From Trematomus loennbergii (taxonomy: Eukaryota > Chordata > Actinopteri > Perciformes > Nototheniidae), in NCBI GenBank assembly GCA_012861695.1, contig JAAOOA010000026.1, positions 18,086,501 through 18,150,500 on the forward strand: a stretch of 64,000 bases of DNA, read 5' to 3'. The notes below the pieces were generated by a model. That model was not told the DNA's origin. It ran no database searches and was given only the letters and a program-made list of their open reading frames with translations. Both the position numbers and the translations under genes were made by a program. Positions 36,701-55,029 of the stretch are shown here, piece after piece. Position 1 is the stretch's first letter, and the number at the start of each line of letters is the position of its first letter.

Positions 36701-39700
36701 TGCTATTGCTATTGGGGCTTCAAAGAGAGAAATACCGTCTAAAAAATTACCCCTCGACCTGGCGTTTTGTGTGTGTGTTCTCATATGGGAGGAGAGTGTG
36801 GTGGAAAAATGGGAGCTGTCAGTCAACCTAATGAGACCAACCTTCTCAGTGCACACACATACACACACAGAGCGCCATCGGGCCAGTGGAAGTGCCCTAT
36901 AATTGGGTTTCCTTTCCAGGACAACAGACATGCTCACTGGATTAGATCTGACCATGGACGCCAATTCTCTCCATGTCTCCTTCTCTCTGCTTTTCCTTCT
37001 CTCTCGTGCCTTCTCCAACTGTCTCCCATCCTCTTCATTTTCCCTATTCTACTGGCTATCTATTCTTTTATTTCTTAATGTGCTGCTTATCTCGTTCCCT
37101 CTCCTACTCTGACAAATGGTGCTGTATCCCATAGCACATGTGTCTATAAATGGAATAGCATAGCAAGTATAATCAACATATTTAATGTGATTGTATTAAA
37201 CCCCCAGTATGACCTGTTGTTGATGGATATCAAAAGGGTAGGCTAGAGGCCCTTCCTTCATTTTTATTCCCACAACATCCCAGTAAATGTTTATTTGTAG
37301 GAAATACGATGAGATTACACTTTATTGATCCGAGTAGAAAAAAGTGATTTGATTTTTTTTCAACAGTAAATACAAGTACAAAATGGATTATCATTGTAAA
37401 TACCCCAGGAGTTATGAAGGGGGCATGAGGCAAGGAAGAGAGTGGGAGGAGAATGGGAAGCAGAGGAAAGACATTGGAGAGGAGAGAAAAAATAGGATGT
37501 GTGAAAAAGCAAAGGGTCACTTCTCTTTCTCACAGTTCCTTATGCAATCCCTGAGGAATGTTCACATCTCCTCTCTCTGCCCCTCTTATTGTCTGGGTTT
37601 GTGAAGAAGCTCTTGAGGAGTGTGTGCATGTGTGTATATTGCAGCACTAAGTTGTGAAGTGTGTGTGTGAGAGGGATAGTGAGTTAATTTTTCAACTTTT
37701 CTGCAACAACTATTCAGGATATTGTGAAATTCAACTTATTATATTACACTTTATATTTGTAAAATAGCCTATAAATAAATAAAAACGTGTTTTATTAATT
37801 TAGCTTCACAAGCATACTGATACCATTTACCAAGCTAGCTTACTAGCTAAACGCGGTTATGACCTTGCTTTATTAATCATCATCAAAAGAAAGGGCCAAT
37901 GTTAGCTAGCCTGTGTTGGTTAGGTGAGTGAGAGAACATAGCTAATGTTAGCTGCTACTCTTAAGACTGTCTCGTACAACACAGCCTTGCTAGTTAGCTG
38001 GCTAGCTAGGTAGCATGTGCAGCAATGTTAAGCTACAGTAATCAAAGGTAGTTTTTGGTACTCTGCTGTGTTGGCATTAGAGGTTAGTTAGAAATGATAC
38101 TAAATCACTTTTGAAATTGTGTTGCTTTAGCTAAAATGAGGCAGCTGGCTACATTCGATCATAGTTGTTAAGCTTTTAACAAATTAAAATATTTATTGAG
38201 CACTCGAGTCTTAAAACTGCACCTTTTTGCTTCATGTTTAGTTTTTTGTTGTTGTTTTTTAATATAAAACTATTTAAATAGGTTTAGGGAGCAAGAAACA
38301 ATGAATTAGCATATTAATGCTATTGAAATACTTTGAAACTCCAGGTGTTCTGCCTCTCATGTGGATTTCCTGCAATAATAGGCTACCAGGACGACATCTC
38401 TGTGCTCTCCGGTTCATCGTCAAACATTCATGCTCACATATGCTGTTTACAATAAACAGACATATGGTGTTTATGCATAATATGATGACATTTCTCCAGA
38501 GTGAGGACATTAAGGGTTCATTATTTCACAAATAGACCAATTTGTGGTCATTCCATTTGGGTAGAATCTTAATTATTATAATTATCATATTATATCTTGG
38601 AGTTAGCGAATACAGTATATTTACGGCAACTTAATGGGACATGATTATGGTAAGGTAAATATTTAGTTGTTAGGAGTGGCAATGTGTTTGTGTATTATGC
38701 CAATTCCTTTGTGTCTGGGTGTGTGGATGTGTCAATGAGTCACACACACATTGCCAACATTGAACACACTTTCTTCTTTAAAGCTCCAAACAGCTTAGTA
38801 TACAATACATCAACCCTACAGACACAAGTCATCATCACACACACACACATCAAGCAACAAGTAAATATACATCACTCCATCACCACTGCCCCATCACACA
38901 GGCTCAGTCTTCCATTGTGAATGATCTGACAGCGTATTTTGGCAGCAACAGCCTCTCCGAAATGCATCTCGTCCCCTCCTATCTATCTCCCATCTCCCCC
39001 TCTGCATTCTCAGTTCCTCCCCCTCCCTCTAGTACGTGATATTGAGTGCTGCTAACACTTCTCCCTGTTTAGCCACTTGGCAACGCAGCAACTCATCCAT
39101 CTCTCTGGAAGTGTTTATCTGTAAGCTGTTTGCTCCATATACTCTTCCACATATAAACATATTACGTATATATTCACATATATGTGCGCAGACACAAACA
39201 CACACACACACACATACACAAGCACTAGTTCTGATAAGCCCTTGCCAACACTAACAATAATGCAACAGACATGTCTTAACATGAGTGTAAACATGCGCAT
39301 ACAAAGAAACAAATGTTTGGAGAAATATTTTCCCACACTGGTTTTCTTTTTTAGCTTTTACATCAAATGTAGGCACACGCACACAAGCAAAAAATATGAA
39401 GGCACATGCACAAATGTATATACATGTGTGGCTAAACTTTCACAAGCTTTTACGGCATAGACATTAGTATGCAAACATACACACAAACACATTAAAGTCA
39501 GGAAGGAATGCCGATAGAAGCTATGGTTTGTTACGCTTCTTAGACTTCTTATAAACAGTTTTAACCTCAAAGACTGCACAAACATCTCTTATCGCACACA
39601 TGTACACACTTTATACACTAAAGCATATGCACACAGCACTCAACGGGAACATGTAACGCACACACATGCTCGGATGACATTGTCATTGCATTGCACTAAT

Positions 39701-40445
39701 GAAATTAAGCCTATAAATGTAGTGCTCGGTTAGGCTGATAAAGCCTGGACTTCCGGCCAAACAGATAGAGGGGGTGTTGGGGGGGTGAGGCTGTGAAGGC
39801 AAACAATATGGCCAACGTTAAGACAGATTACAGGAAGACTGAGGAAGCGCGAAAGAGGGGATGTACGAGGGGGTTATTTGTCAGATCAGCCTCGATTTGC
39901 ACATCCTCAAGAACTAAAGGGAAACTCCAATCGGAGGCTCTGTTACAGCTGGTGGCTGGCAAAGATTATATGGTGTTGAGGGGGGGGGTTTAATCAAATG
40001 ACAGACTCTTCTGATCAGCCTTAAATATATCAAAAGTTTTAAAGGACAAGTTGGTTTTATTAGAACTTATTTTTGTAGTTTTACCCTGGTGTGTCATGTC
40101 CTTATCTGCTCTTCCAAAATGTTTTACAAGCATTGATAAAATACTTAAATGAAGTGCTTATCAACCAATATTTGAATTTGAGTACACAAACATATTCCAG
40201 TCTACACAATAAATAAACAATGTGTGAAGTTAGTACACTATAATACTAGTTTTTCAGAGATCCTGCTGCTCTCGATTCAGGCTGAATCACCTAATGTGTG
40301 TGTGTGAGTTTGTGTGTGCACGTGTGTGTCTTGTTGTACTGATGGACTGCAAAAGGCAACAGGCATGTCACTAAATCATTTAAGAGTTCAGGAGTAGAAA
40401 AAGCAGCACCCCTTATTTTTCCTTTAGACACAGGCCGAAGGCAAA

Positions 40446-40448
<3 letters not shown>

Positions 40449-40482
<34 letters not shown>
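40449..40482. repeat. (CA)17 microsatellite
   Basis: A pure CA run. TG-rich runs near 40,295-40,328 lie in opposite orientation about 130 bp away. Confidence 0.9.
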
Positions 40483-40489
<7 letters not shown>

Positions 40490-41180
40490 AAGAACTAGCC
40501 ATAAATTACAGAGAGGCAGCAAATCATTCCCTCATGCACTCCCGTGACTCAAACATTTAGTTTGTTCTCTGTCGCACTCTGCAAATTAAAGTGTGCACAA
40601 AAGGCTTTCAAATGTTGCCGTGCATTACATTGTGTTATAAAATGACGTGGCATTGATGCCAAAGCTCTCTTGGATAATCATCAATTATGCCACTGGTATT
40701 TTGCAAGCCTGTCTGAAGGTTGGTATGTGTATAGTGTGGAGGCTGCGGGGGCATCAAGGCTCAATCAATTCCACAGTGAAATGTAAAACGCCGCAAGTAT
40801 AAACGGGTAAAGCAACTGACTTGACCTGTGCAGAAAATAATAATGAAAGGTGTGCTGTTAATAAATAAGCACTGAATAAAAAGTACACGGTAGGGCTCGG
40901 CTCAACCATAAAAATTAAAGGCTCAGGCTACCATTTCTATAGTGGGCACATAAATTATGACTCACAGCCCAAAGTTACTGAGGACATCATGAGAGGTCTT
41001 TTCATTATTCATTATGGTGGAACATTTCATATACTTAGGGCCATAAGAGATGAGATATTGGGAGTACAGTAATCTGCTTGTTTTGTTAACTACATTATTA
41101 TTAGATTGTATGTAAACTTACCAAAGTGTGCATTTACCTGATGTAAACTGACCACCTACTCTCTTCTATTGGCTCTTTAG

Positions 41181-41249
41181 GTGGAGCTGTCTGACAGCAC
41201 CTCCCACACCATCACCGATGCCATTGCTGGGAAGGAATATATCATCCAG
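41181..41249 (+). CDS. cntfr: cntfr exon: second cytokine-receptor domain, middle
   Basis: A 69-bp exon (23 codons, phase 0-0) between TTGGCTCTTTAG and GTAACA. It reads VELSDSTSHTITDAIAGKEY, then IIQ. The mammalian counterpart is VELSDGTAHTITDAYAGKEYIIQ. It encodes D3 strands before the WSxWS motif. Confidence 0.95.
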
Positions 41250-41353
41250 GTAACATCTCCTTTTAGCTGACTGACACATACTTCGGCCTTTAAAAAGGTA
41301 TAGAAGAGTTTTATTAGATGCTTAAAATGTACCAATTACATTGTGTTCGACAG

Positions 41354-41474
41354 GTGGCCGCCAAGGACACAGAGATCGGAACATGGAGTGACTGGAGCGT
41401 TGCCGTCCATGCTACACCTTGGATTGAAGACCCTCTGCCGATCACTTCCACAACTGAAGTGGACTATACTACCG
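41354..41474 (+). CDS. cntfr: cntfr exon: WSxWS motif
   Basis: The acceptor is GTTCGACAG and the donor GTATGT (41,475). It reads VAAKDTEIGTWSDWSVAVHA, then TPWIEDPLPITSTTEVDYTT. TWSDWS is the WSxWS signature of class I cytokine receptors, and the match to mammalian VAAKDNEIGTWSDWSVAAHATPW is near exact. The rest begins the low-complexity stalk before the GPI signal. It leaves with one base (phase 1). The 104-bp intron before it (41,250-41,353) is the shortest in the gene. Confidence 0.96.
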
Positions 41475-44400
41475 GTATGTAACAGCCTCAGTTAAAGCCT
41501 GTACCTTTCATTCATCAGGATCTCTGAAAACATTTTCTAATCCATTTGTTGAGTTGAGCTTTCAGTGATTTTCCAAAGCGTAAAGCAAATCCACTTTACA
41601 CAAACACAATATATGTTAATTTATGAATACAAATGCCCTCTGTATACATAAAAATAACAAGTTCAAAGGTCATGACCCATGAAAGGTAAAGGAACAAGGT
41701 CCAGAAACTACAATCATGTTAGCTGATGCTAAGCAGGTCTCATGTACACCATCTTGATTTAGCATGTTAGCACTCAAACAGTAGCTAATTAGGACGGTTG
41801 AGTTTAATGTATAATGATGGGGATGACATTAGATATGCAGGTATTTGGTAATTTACCTAATTATTGGACACCAATCTGTCCTGGGGGCTTCATGAATGTA
41901 AATCTCATGGGGGCACGAGAGAAAATGTAAATAAGATTACCAAATACATTGTTTTAAAACCAAAATTGGGTGTCAATCCATCCATGGTAAGATGTTTTAC
42001 TGGACGAGTGAAAACGATGACCTGCTGGTGGGTTTGGAGGGAAAAGGATTCATCCTCTGGGAACAATTCATGTTTTTCCAAGTGTTATGGCAACCCACCC
42101 AAAAGTTGTATTTCACTCTGGACAAAGGTGGTGGCTGCCACTGGATGCTAATGTAGCTACAAGGTTCACATTAGGGTAGAGTTAAGATAAGAAAAAGGCG
42201 AAATGCAAATAAGTTTCTAACAGCAGCCTAGTGTATGTGTATATATTGAGATGGCTTGTCATGAATAGTTAATTATATCCTAGCTCAAAAACTGAGATAG
42301 ACTTACCAAGGGCTTACACTGTGAGACTTTATGTATGTAAAAATATTAAAATAGTATTCTTATACTGCTGTTTGGTTTTGGTTTGGTCAGGTGAAGAAAT
42401 AATTATGCTGATAATATTCCTATAATGTTTTCATCATTGTTCTTTGTGCCCACGGCAGTCACGCAGTACATTTCCCGAATCAGTTAGGTATGAAATTAAG
42501 TTTTGTTAATAACTTTCTTTATCATTAAATTGAGCAGACTATAAGCGTTTGATAGCCTTGAACTTTTATCACAGCCTATACTACAACATCCAGCAGCCTC
42601 CAGACACACATCGACCTGAGCGCCTGAACGCAGCCTCAGGGAAACTGTGCCTTCTTTTAAAAATGCTCACGTCCCTCCTGCATCCCCAGACTGGCTCGTT
42701 TTTACAATATAGCAGCTCCACACTTTCTAGATTTGAATTCTGCATTGGAAATGATCATATAACCTTAAAAACATTACAGGTTACTATATTCTGTGTTTCC
42801 CTTGACACACATACACACAAAACTATCTCTGGGAATGATCTCGTTGGCAAGGATTGCTCTCTTCTCTAATTGAAATCCTTAAACGCATCACCAATGATCC
42901 CCGAAAAACAAAACATCCATCTTCCAGTGCGCTGGAATAGCAAATAACAGATGGAAGGATACGATTTAAATGAATAAACACTGAATATGAGTGCTAATCT
43001 ACACAATCACCAGTTGCATATCATCAAACACTTTGTGTTGTAGTATTTAAAAACTACACTGCAAAATGCGCTTTTGTGCTTTTGCACCTGTAACCATGCC
43101 CTGTTGTGATGTCACAGTGTACTTAACCCAACCCTAAGTGCACTCCTACATCATTGCATCAAGCCTTCAAACAGTGGAGCAGATTATGTTGCTCTTAAAA
43201 TGTCCTGTCGATGTAAAATATATAGAGACAGACAACAGAGGTTTCATTATAAGGCTTAAACCCACCAATCTACAACTAAAAAAATACTGTTCATCAAATT
43301 TTGGGTTTTTTTGTGGCCCTAATTTGCCTTTGATGCCACATACATGCTGACCTAATCTCTTGATTAGTTGAGATTTAGGCTTCAAATACACTGATCAATG
43401 CTGAAAAAAGTGTGCTTAGGTAACTATCAAAGTAAAAACGTTGCACACAAACAAAGAATTCCCCTAATTTATCATTGGACCAACACTATGCATGTCCACG
43501 TATTGATAAAGTCACTCGAGTCTCAACTCAGAAAAATGACTTTTACTTAAGACTGGCAAAGGGGAGAAGAGCCATCTTAAAACTATTACTGACATTATCA
43601 ACCCAATTTGAAACATTTAAAAGACTTCATCTCGGTCTACCTGTTTCCTTCTCCCTTCCATTGACGTTTCTCAACAGTTTTACAGTCCACCAGTGACACC
43701 TGTGGGTCATGAGTGGCACTGCACACTGACCATCACAGTCAATGCTGAACGGGTGCTAGAGACACACAAACAGCACAAACAAAAGACACACATACAAATG
43801 GAACTACACACAGTACACACCTCCCTCTGATGACACACACACATTAACCTCGGTACACAGTGTATTATGCTTGTTCTGGGGAAAGCACAGGAGGTTATTG
43901 GGATTCACCTCATGCCTCCTCTCGATCCAGCTGGGGCTTCTCTGCTTCCCGTCCTTCTCTTCATGATCTGTTCTCTCCTTCTGTCTTCTTTTCTAGGTCT
44001 CTCTTTCTCTATTCATCTCAATTCCTCATCTATTGATCAACCAGTGTTCTCAAAGGGACTTCAGGGTTGGTTGTAGATTTGCTGTTCATGTATTGTATCC
44101 CTCTGGTGTTTAAGATACCTGTTTTTATGCACATGTCCATAAAAAGAAAAATATACATAACCCCACTCTCTTATTGGACCGATTGTATTTCAAACACATC
44201 ACCGGGGAAACAAGGATGATATTTTACTTCCTGTCCACACCTCGAGCGATAATCACCCAAACTGTAGTTCAGCTTTATTTGCAGCGGACCGGCTTGATCT
44301 ACGAACTGACCAATATTTCTCTGTTGAATAGGAGCTGAACACACTTCCTCTGACTTATTGATTGTGTGGCTCACAGTCCAAACACGCTTTCCCTTTCTAC

Positions 44401-47028
44401 ATTTCCTCTCCATCTTGCCTCTGCCACATTTCCTCCTCCTTCTATTTTTTTTTTGTTCCTGTTTTTTCTGTGTTCATGCATCAGCGAGAACAGGTCGCAC
44501 GTACCTCATGGGGAGTTGCACTTACAGGCCTGTTCTGCTTCCTGGCATCAACAGCCTCATTTCACTTCAAAGGATAGCCCAGTGACAGACGGACGACTTT
44601 TTCTAAATCCCATCCTCAGTGATTGGACCATCGCTCGGCAACCACATTCCAGGAAGTAAAAAAGGCAGATATAGTTGAGGCTTTAAAAAGTAGCAGCCAT
44701 CCTTAGAGCTGCCACCATCTCAGATATAGGTTTCTGCCTCGCCCCCTCTGTGAGACAGAAACTGGACACCGTCTAGCACCACTAGATATCACTTCTTATA
44801 TCCTTCATGTCCCGATCTATTTATGAATGCTAAGTTTCTGCTTAATAAGCAGAAAGCACCACGGCTAAATGTAAAGGTCCTTTTCTGCTGCATGCCGGCT
44901 CCAATTCATAAGGAAAACCATGACTTACTAGGACAATAATTCGACATAAGACAATATAAAATGTGAGATTTTATATCAGGTATCAGGGTTGTATCTGCCT
45001 GTTTTTATGCACATTTTCAATTTCAACTCTTTGCTGAGATAAAAACGTTGGTCTAATTATTTAAGTCAAAATGTAAAAGTGCAATTGAAAGAGTTAGCCT
45101 TAAACGATGACGTGGATAAAGCCTTCTACGTCCAATGAAGCCTCTGCTCCATTAAAGAGATGAAGAAGGCCTTTTTATTACATCATCTTGCATCAAATTG
45201 GCCCAACCTACTGCGTATTCTGATCAACAAACTCTTTATAATCACACAACAGAAGTTTATTAGAACATTTATTTTAGAGATTATCACAAAAAAGGCATAG
45301 CAGTATAAACACTTGGTATCTGGTTAGAACAAACCTATATTTCTGCAACAAAAAATTAAAGGTGCAAGAAACCATATCAGGCCTCAAGTAACTACAACTC
45401 CCAGGGTGCATTTAGATATCACTAAGGGGCAAGGGAAGGCTGAATTTAAGGATTTGTTGTAAACATTAAAACCATAGTCTTCAATGTTCTCTTTATTTTA
45501 CACCCCCTCACTTCTCAGCCTTCCTGCTCCTTCTCTCCTCTCCTGTGTTTCTGTTCTGTTCTTCTCCAACTGTTGTTCGTTCGCTCTTCTCTCCCCCTCA
45601 CTGTCTTGTCTCCCCGTCCTAAACTACCTTGTTACATCAACCTGCAGCCATAACTGTCTCTTCTCGCCTCCGTCACATTATGTCTGCATAATTTTGTGTT
45701 CCTCCATCGACTCCAAAGCAAATTGTTTTTCTGCAGGCAGGACTGTAATGCAGTGTGCTGCTGAACATGTTTAATGTGTCCTAGTTCTCTCTTTCTCTTT
45801 CTCTGGCTATTTCACACCTGGCTGCTTCTTCCCCACTTCCAACACCGTACTTCACAACGGTCATTAATTAGAAGGAGAGGGGAATCATATTCACTCTCCA
45901 GTAACAGAAATGCTGCCGGTTCCAGACTGCAGGAGTGAATATCTACTGAGCAGCCGGCAGCTGTAGCTATATCCCTGTTTTATAAAGCCCTAAACCCTGA
46001 TGTTTTTATTTGTCAAGCTATGTTAAACTAAAGCACTGAGAACAGCTTAAGCACATTTTCTGCTTATTTACGGCTGCCACAAGCTTTTAAGCAGAGCCTT
46101 TACACACATTTCAACATACCCGTATGGGCTAGAAATATACAAGCCACTTTTTACTGTTTCTTTTAATTATTCTTATTCTTATTTTATTTTTAATTTTTTC
46201 CAATCCTCAATTTTTGTACTTTGTGGTTATTATTATTATTAGGTTTTTTTTCCAATCCTTACAAATTTCAATTATTACTATTATTATTATTACAATTTTT
46301 GTATTATTATTTATTTATTTTTTATTATTTATTATTACAATTTGTATTCTGTATTATGTGTTTTATTGTTGTGGGATTTTCCAGGCCTCAGTTGTTGTTC
46401 TTATACAGGAATGGGTTGCTTTGGTGATGTGCTGTATGATCTAAATATACAGCATGTGTAACAGGTGTGTAAATGTGTATATTTTAGTGTCCATATCACT
46501 GTGTCTTATCAGCAGTATATTAACTGCCACAGTTGCACATTCCCTCCTTTCTAACTTTATCAACCTCCACTCACTGCCTCCTTTCCCTCAGAGTTTTCAC
46601 CTCATCCTCCCTTTTGGAATTTCCGTCTCCACATGTATCCGTCTATCTGTTTCGCTCCGTCTCTGTCCCTCTCTCCTTTCTGTTTCCCCGCGGCTTCAGT
46701 ATGAATGAGATGTTCTTCTTTTTTTGTTGTCCGGCTCACTTCATAACTGCCTTGACAAGTCCTATATTGATTGTGTTTGCAGATTAGAATTGATTCCACT
46801 CCGCGCTGCATATTCCTTTCTGTTTGCTTCTTCCTGCTGCGATGAGCGCTTTTCAGTGTCCATTCATCAAAACGACATTTTAGGCGCTTCTCCCCGTAGG
46901 AACGAAAACGATTGTGCAACACTGTATGACCAAAAATAAATAAATAGGAAAAATGAAAGTAAGGATTTTATGGAGCTCATTAAAAAATATGCTCAGTAAG
47001 GTTTATTGTGTTGTCTGTTTTCCTCCAG
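41475..47028 (+). other. cntfr: cntfr intron
   Basis: A 5.6 kb intron (GTATGT to TTTTCCTCCAG). An AT-rich TTATTATT-type tract lies at about 46,160-46,345. No exon or RNA gene was recognised. Confidence 0.75.
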
Positions 47029-47159
47029 AAGCTAAGACCTCCCCCATCCCGTCCTCCAACGCTCCACTGAAGGCTAAGCAACCAGTGGGCGGCGCCGCCA
47101 GGCTCCTCACACACTTCTCCCCTTTGCTGCTAGGAATGCTGCTGCTGTTCATGTGGTGA
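47029..47159 (+). CDS. cntfr: cntfr last coding exon: GPI-anchor signal and stop
   Basis: The acceptor is TGTTTTCCTCCAG. It reads EAKTSPIPSSNAPLKAKQPV, then GGAARLLTHFSPLLLGMLLL and FMW, then TGA (47,157-47,159). Small residues (GGAA) followed by a hydrophobic C-terminal stretch form a GPI-attachment signal, as expected for CNTFR alpha, which has no cytoplasmic tail. The sequence is not conserved with mammals beyond this layout, as is usual for this exon. The stop overlaps a possible splice donor (GTGAGC at 47,156), which could join a 3'UTR exon at 48,489. Confidence 0.85.
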
Positions 47160-49950
47160 GCACACACACACACACACACTTACACAAACACCAACTTTAG
47201 TTAGTGAGTCTACAGCCCCTTTGAATTGATCATGGACTCAGTCATTCAGTCACATATTGGCAAGTCGATGCATGTCTATTGAACTCAAGTGCACGGTGTT
47301 TAATGGAACAAGAGCAATACTGATTGGGTGAGTTTGTTTTATGACCCAGCGGGGCATTTTTCTTCATATTTTTCTGCACAACCCCCTGAAGTGATTGAGG
47401 TAAAAATCCAATCCGAAGCTGTCGCATTTCATTAATTTCACACCTTTAACTGTGTGAATCATTCTGTAATGGTACAACTCCTGCATCACAACCAAACTCA
47501 CTGTGAAAGGTGTGCAAACAAGTAGGGATTTTTGCACCTTATTGCCAAACAGCACCCCTGTAATAACACTTGGCGTTACCATGGCTACCTCCCCCCCTCT
47601 GAACACCTGCTGCTGGACGAGCCAGTGCAGTATGAGGCAGCCAGATTCAGTTGGAGGAATATGGCACATTTAGGCCAATTGTCCACCCGTACCCTTTACT
47701 ACAGGCAGTCCAACGAGGTGTCTGTTATGTGCTGTTTATACGCAGTATTAGTGTTTTGTGATACAGGCCAACGCTACTTTATAATGCTACTCAACTATAT
47801 ATTCTCCTTTTTACTCCACTACATTTATCTGACAGCTGAAGTTACCATCTACTTTACGTGTTAAGATTTTACAAAAACAATAAAACACTTAGTTAGTGAA
47901 ATACAATGCATAGTAACAGACTAAAGAGACATGTCTATAAGTGTCTTGCATGGTGCAAACAGACTTCTTAAGTTCTCCCCCTCTAGCGTTTCACGGTGGT
48001 ATTTTTCCCGGGCGGCTTTCCATTTTTCCTCCGAGCAAACATCATCATCACAGGACACGTTGCATTTTGTAGTCCAAATACTTTGATTGTTCCCTTGTCC
48101 TTTAAACACTTACATGTATTCTCTTCAATAACTGGGTATAGCTACAGGGGAAAACAAAGTGTTATCCTCTTCCTGTTCTCGTTCAACAGTAGTTGATGTG
48201 TTTCCTGTGTGCCGACTTTTTTCCTGGACAGTCATACAAAGTGGCAGACAGATTAAAGAGATTATGATTTTTGGGATTTCTTGTTTTAGTGCATGTAAAT
48301 GGTCTGCTAAACTTAAAGTCTCAAATGTTTTTACTTCTATAACATAACCTGTCTTCTCTTACTGTGTTAATGTTTGCACCAAAGCACATTTGGATGTATA
48401 AACCAAATTCTGATTTTGATTTTGATTGTTCTGAAAGAAATTGTTTTGATAATGTGCCTAATTTGTGCTTGTGTCTCTTTATCCCCAGATGTGAATGTCA
48501 TCATTCCTGACGGGAGGAGTAGGAGGAGGAGGAAGAAAAAGAGGAGGAGGAGGAGGAGGCGTGTCTTTTTTCTATTTTGCACATGTTTCAAGGATACAGT
48601 GCATTGATCATTTCTGTCCATCACACAGTTACTCACCAAGATTACTTAGACATGAAACCAGACGATGATAATGCCATGGAGCATTTTTTGATAAATGGTG
48701 ACAAAGAAATTCTTCAGAGGAACTTTTGAAAGCGGCTTCATCAACAGCAGCAGCAGCAGCAGCAGGAGCAGCGATATCAGCATAAACAGTCTTATATTTC
48801 CCCCTGGTGGCTCTGACGGGCCACAGCAGACTTTATTTGGGAATTCAGAGCAAGAAAAAACAACTCCTCACACGACAAAAAATATCTCCTTTTTTATTAT
48901 TGATCATAAATTCATTTTCACCCTTTTTTTTCTCAAATTGCAGCACCGTACAGACAAACACACACATATATCGAGCATTCGTGCGTGTGTTTGTGTGTAT
49001 AGCACCGTAGCAGTCCCCATACAGCTAAGTCATCATGCCAAAGACTCAACTTCACCCCCCCTTCCCCCCTCACTTGACATAATGGATCCCAAACAACTCA
49101 CTGAGCTTCCTGAAGCCTGTGTCTGCCTTCATCGTGGGTTCAAAAACCTGGAAGTTACGCGATTGATGTCCCACTTAAAACGCTACTTGGGACGAGTCAG
49201 AGGAAACCCCACTAAAAGTACCATTTAACAATAAAGAAGCCACACGGACACTCAATCTGACTCTGAATCTGCCAACGACTGAATCAAGCTGACGGAGCGA
49301 GACGTTTTTTCCGACACGGGGACTAACACTTTGAAGACTTCAGTAACGTAGTGTGGCGTATTTAGACAATTAGCTTTACACCCTGCTTTCAGCGACTGGC
49401 AAAGAGGACCTGGATTGTAAAAAAAAAGAAATAAAGTGGATTTGAGACTGAACAAATCTTATCGCCCACACATTTGTTTCAGTTGGACGGCGAAGACGTT
49501 TATACGAGCTTCGTTGGTTTCCCATTCTGCTCCGTGCTGTAAAATACAATAACCCAAAACAGTTTGCTTTTTAAATTCCGTCAAACATCGCAGTTTCCAG
49601 TAGCCAATATCACCAGTTAATTCTTATGTTATTCAAAAAGGAATATTGATGTGTTTTATTGTATTTTTTTATCTTATGGACAAATAATACCAAGACACAT
49701 ATAGGATTTTAGTTTTTTTTCTCTCAGACATTCATAATGGCTTAATTCTCCTTGATCCTATTTTGTAAACTATGATATGTAACTTTAACATTGAACAAAA
49801 AGTTTATTATTTAATTATATAATAATGTATGTATTAGCAGTAGAATGTCGTAACCTGTACCTGCGGGGTCTTTTTTATAGATGTATATACAATGACAGGT
49901 TTCAACCATTAAATGTGACCATTTCACAATAAATGATGACACACTGGCCT
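47160..49950 (+). other. cntfr: cntfr 3'UTR region, possibly spliced
   Basis: No further coding match. A good acceptor (TTTATCCCCAG) precedes 48,489, followed by a purine-rich GGA/GAA run (48,513-48,559). Poly-A signals AATAAA occur at 49,230, 49,430 and 49,928. The last is followed by a 'tgatgacacactggcctc' stretch, fitting a distal end near 49,950. Extent and splicing are inferred. A fish repeat piece (about 47,740-47,870) with 'ctccactacatttatctgac' lies in the part before 48,489. Confidence 0.4.
47740..47870. repeat. Fragment of a common fish repeat
   Basis: Contains 'ctactttataatgctactc' and 'ctccactacatttatctgac', phrases of a teleost repeat family related to the one at 55,757-56,132. 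Confidence 0.35.
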
Positions 49951-50219
49951 CACACTCATTTCTCCTTCTGAACCGATGTACTGTGAACGCAACATGGCTG
50001 CTGTTATTTCACCGTGTGGTCCAGAGTATTATCTCCTGACAACGCTAGATGAAGGTCAGGTGTCAATGGAGGGGCTAAAAGGCAATATTTTTAAAGACAT
50101 AAGTATATTTCCATTTGCATTTATTCCTAAATTCTGCCTCACTTTGGCTATAGTATGGTTTGGGTGTGATGCTTCTCTTAACAATATAACCATTGATTTC
50201 CTTATGCCACATCTTTTAG

Positions 50220-50632
50220 AGGTCACCTATTATGCAAAGTAAATGTTTTCCTCCTGATCCATCTATTTAAAAACCTGTCTGAAAATGAGCCAATCAGATT
50301 TGGCCACATTGTGACATCACAACAGTTTTTTGGGTTGGGCAACCATTCGCCAATCACCAACCAAGGTAACACCCGCCCACCTTATCACCTGAATCTCCTC
50401 CTAGAGCACCATTGTGTTTTTTTAACCAATCACTTCACAGAGGGATGTGGCCAACAGCAGCTCATTAGCATTTAAAGCTACAGACACAGAATCAGCTCTT
50501 TTTAAACAGGGGTTTATGGCATGCTACAATGCACGATCTGTTTGGTATTTGGAGCCAAACACTTCAGAGACATGTTTTGTATATATCTGAGACCTATAAT
50601 TTATTGATTAAGAAGAGTATAATAGGGGACCT
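50220..50632. mobile_element. piggyBac-like MITE
   Basis: The left end AGGTCACCTATTATGC and right end GTATAATAGGGGACCT are imperfect inverted repeats. The right flank is TTAA (50,633-50,636) and the left flank TTAG (50,216-50,219), consistent with a TTAA duplication mutated once. The interior ('gagccaatcagatttggcc', 'ctcattagcatttaaagc') is of a type very common in fish. No coding capacity. Confidence 0.6.
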
Positions 50633-50639
50633 TTAACAG

Positions 50640-55013
<4,374 letters not shown>

Positions 55014-55029
55014 GCCCTCTAGGTGGCAG
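55014..55029 (+). promoter_or_regulatory. CTCF-like motif at the tmem267 5' end
   Basis: GCCCTCTAGGTGGCAG fits the CTCF core (CCnnnAGGTGGCAG type) on the + strand. It sits at the start of the inferred tmem267 5'UTR exon. A second motif of the same orientation lies at 59,573. Confidence 0.45.

Larger units (their letters stand above)
25123..41180 (+). other. cntfr: Large cntfr intron (16 kb) with nested transposons
   Basis: Runs from GTGAGT to TTGGCTCTTTAG. Apart from the hAT/Tc1 nest (28,440-31,284), CA microsatellites (33,679-33,732; 40,449-40,482) and short tetranucleotide tracts (about 33,475-33,525), I saw no genes. Open frames up to about 110 codons in this span look like chance. Confidence 0.75.
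31293..41180. other. Intronic DNA, mostly unannotated
   Basis: About 9.9 kb. Seen: CA microsatellites, CCAC/CATC tracts near 33,475-33,525, and a fragment 'cactttattgatccgag' near 37,318 of the sort found at the 3' ends of fish retroelements. Nothing else is supported. Confidence 0.5.

Noticed and set aside
48695..49228. 177-codon + frame in the cntfr 3' region
   Set aside because: Low-complexity Ser/Arg start, no family match, and a location within the inferred 3'UTR.
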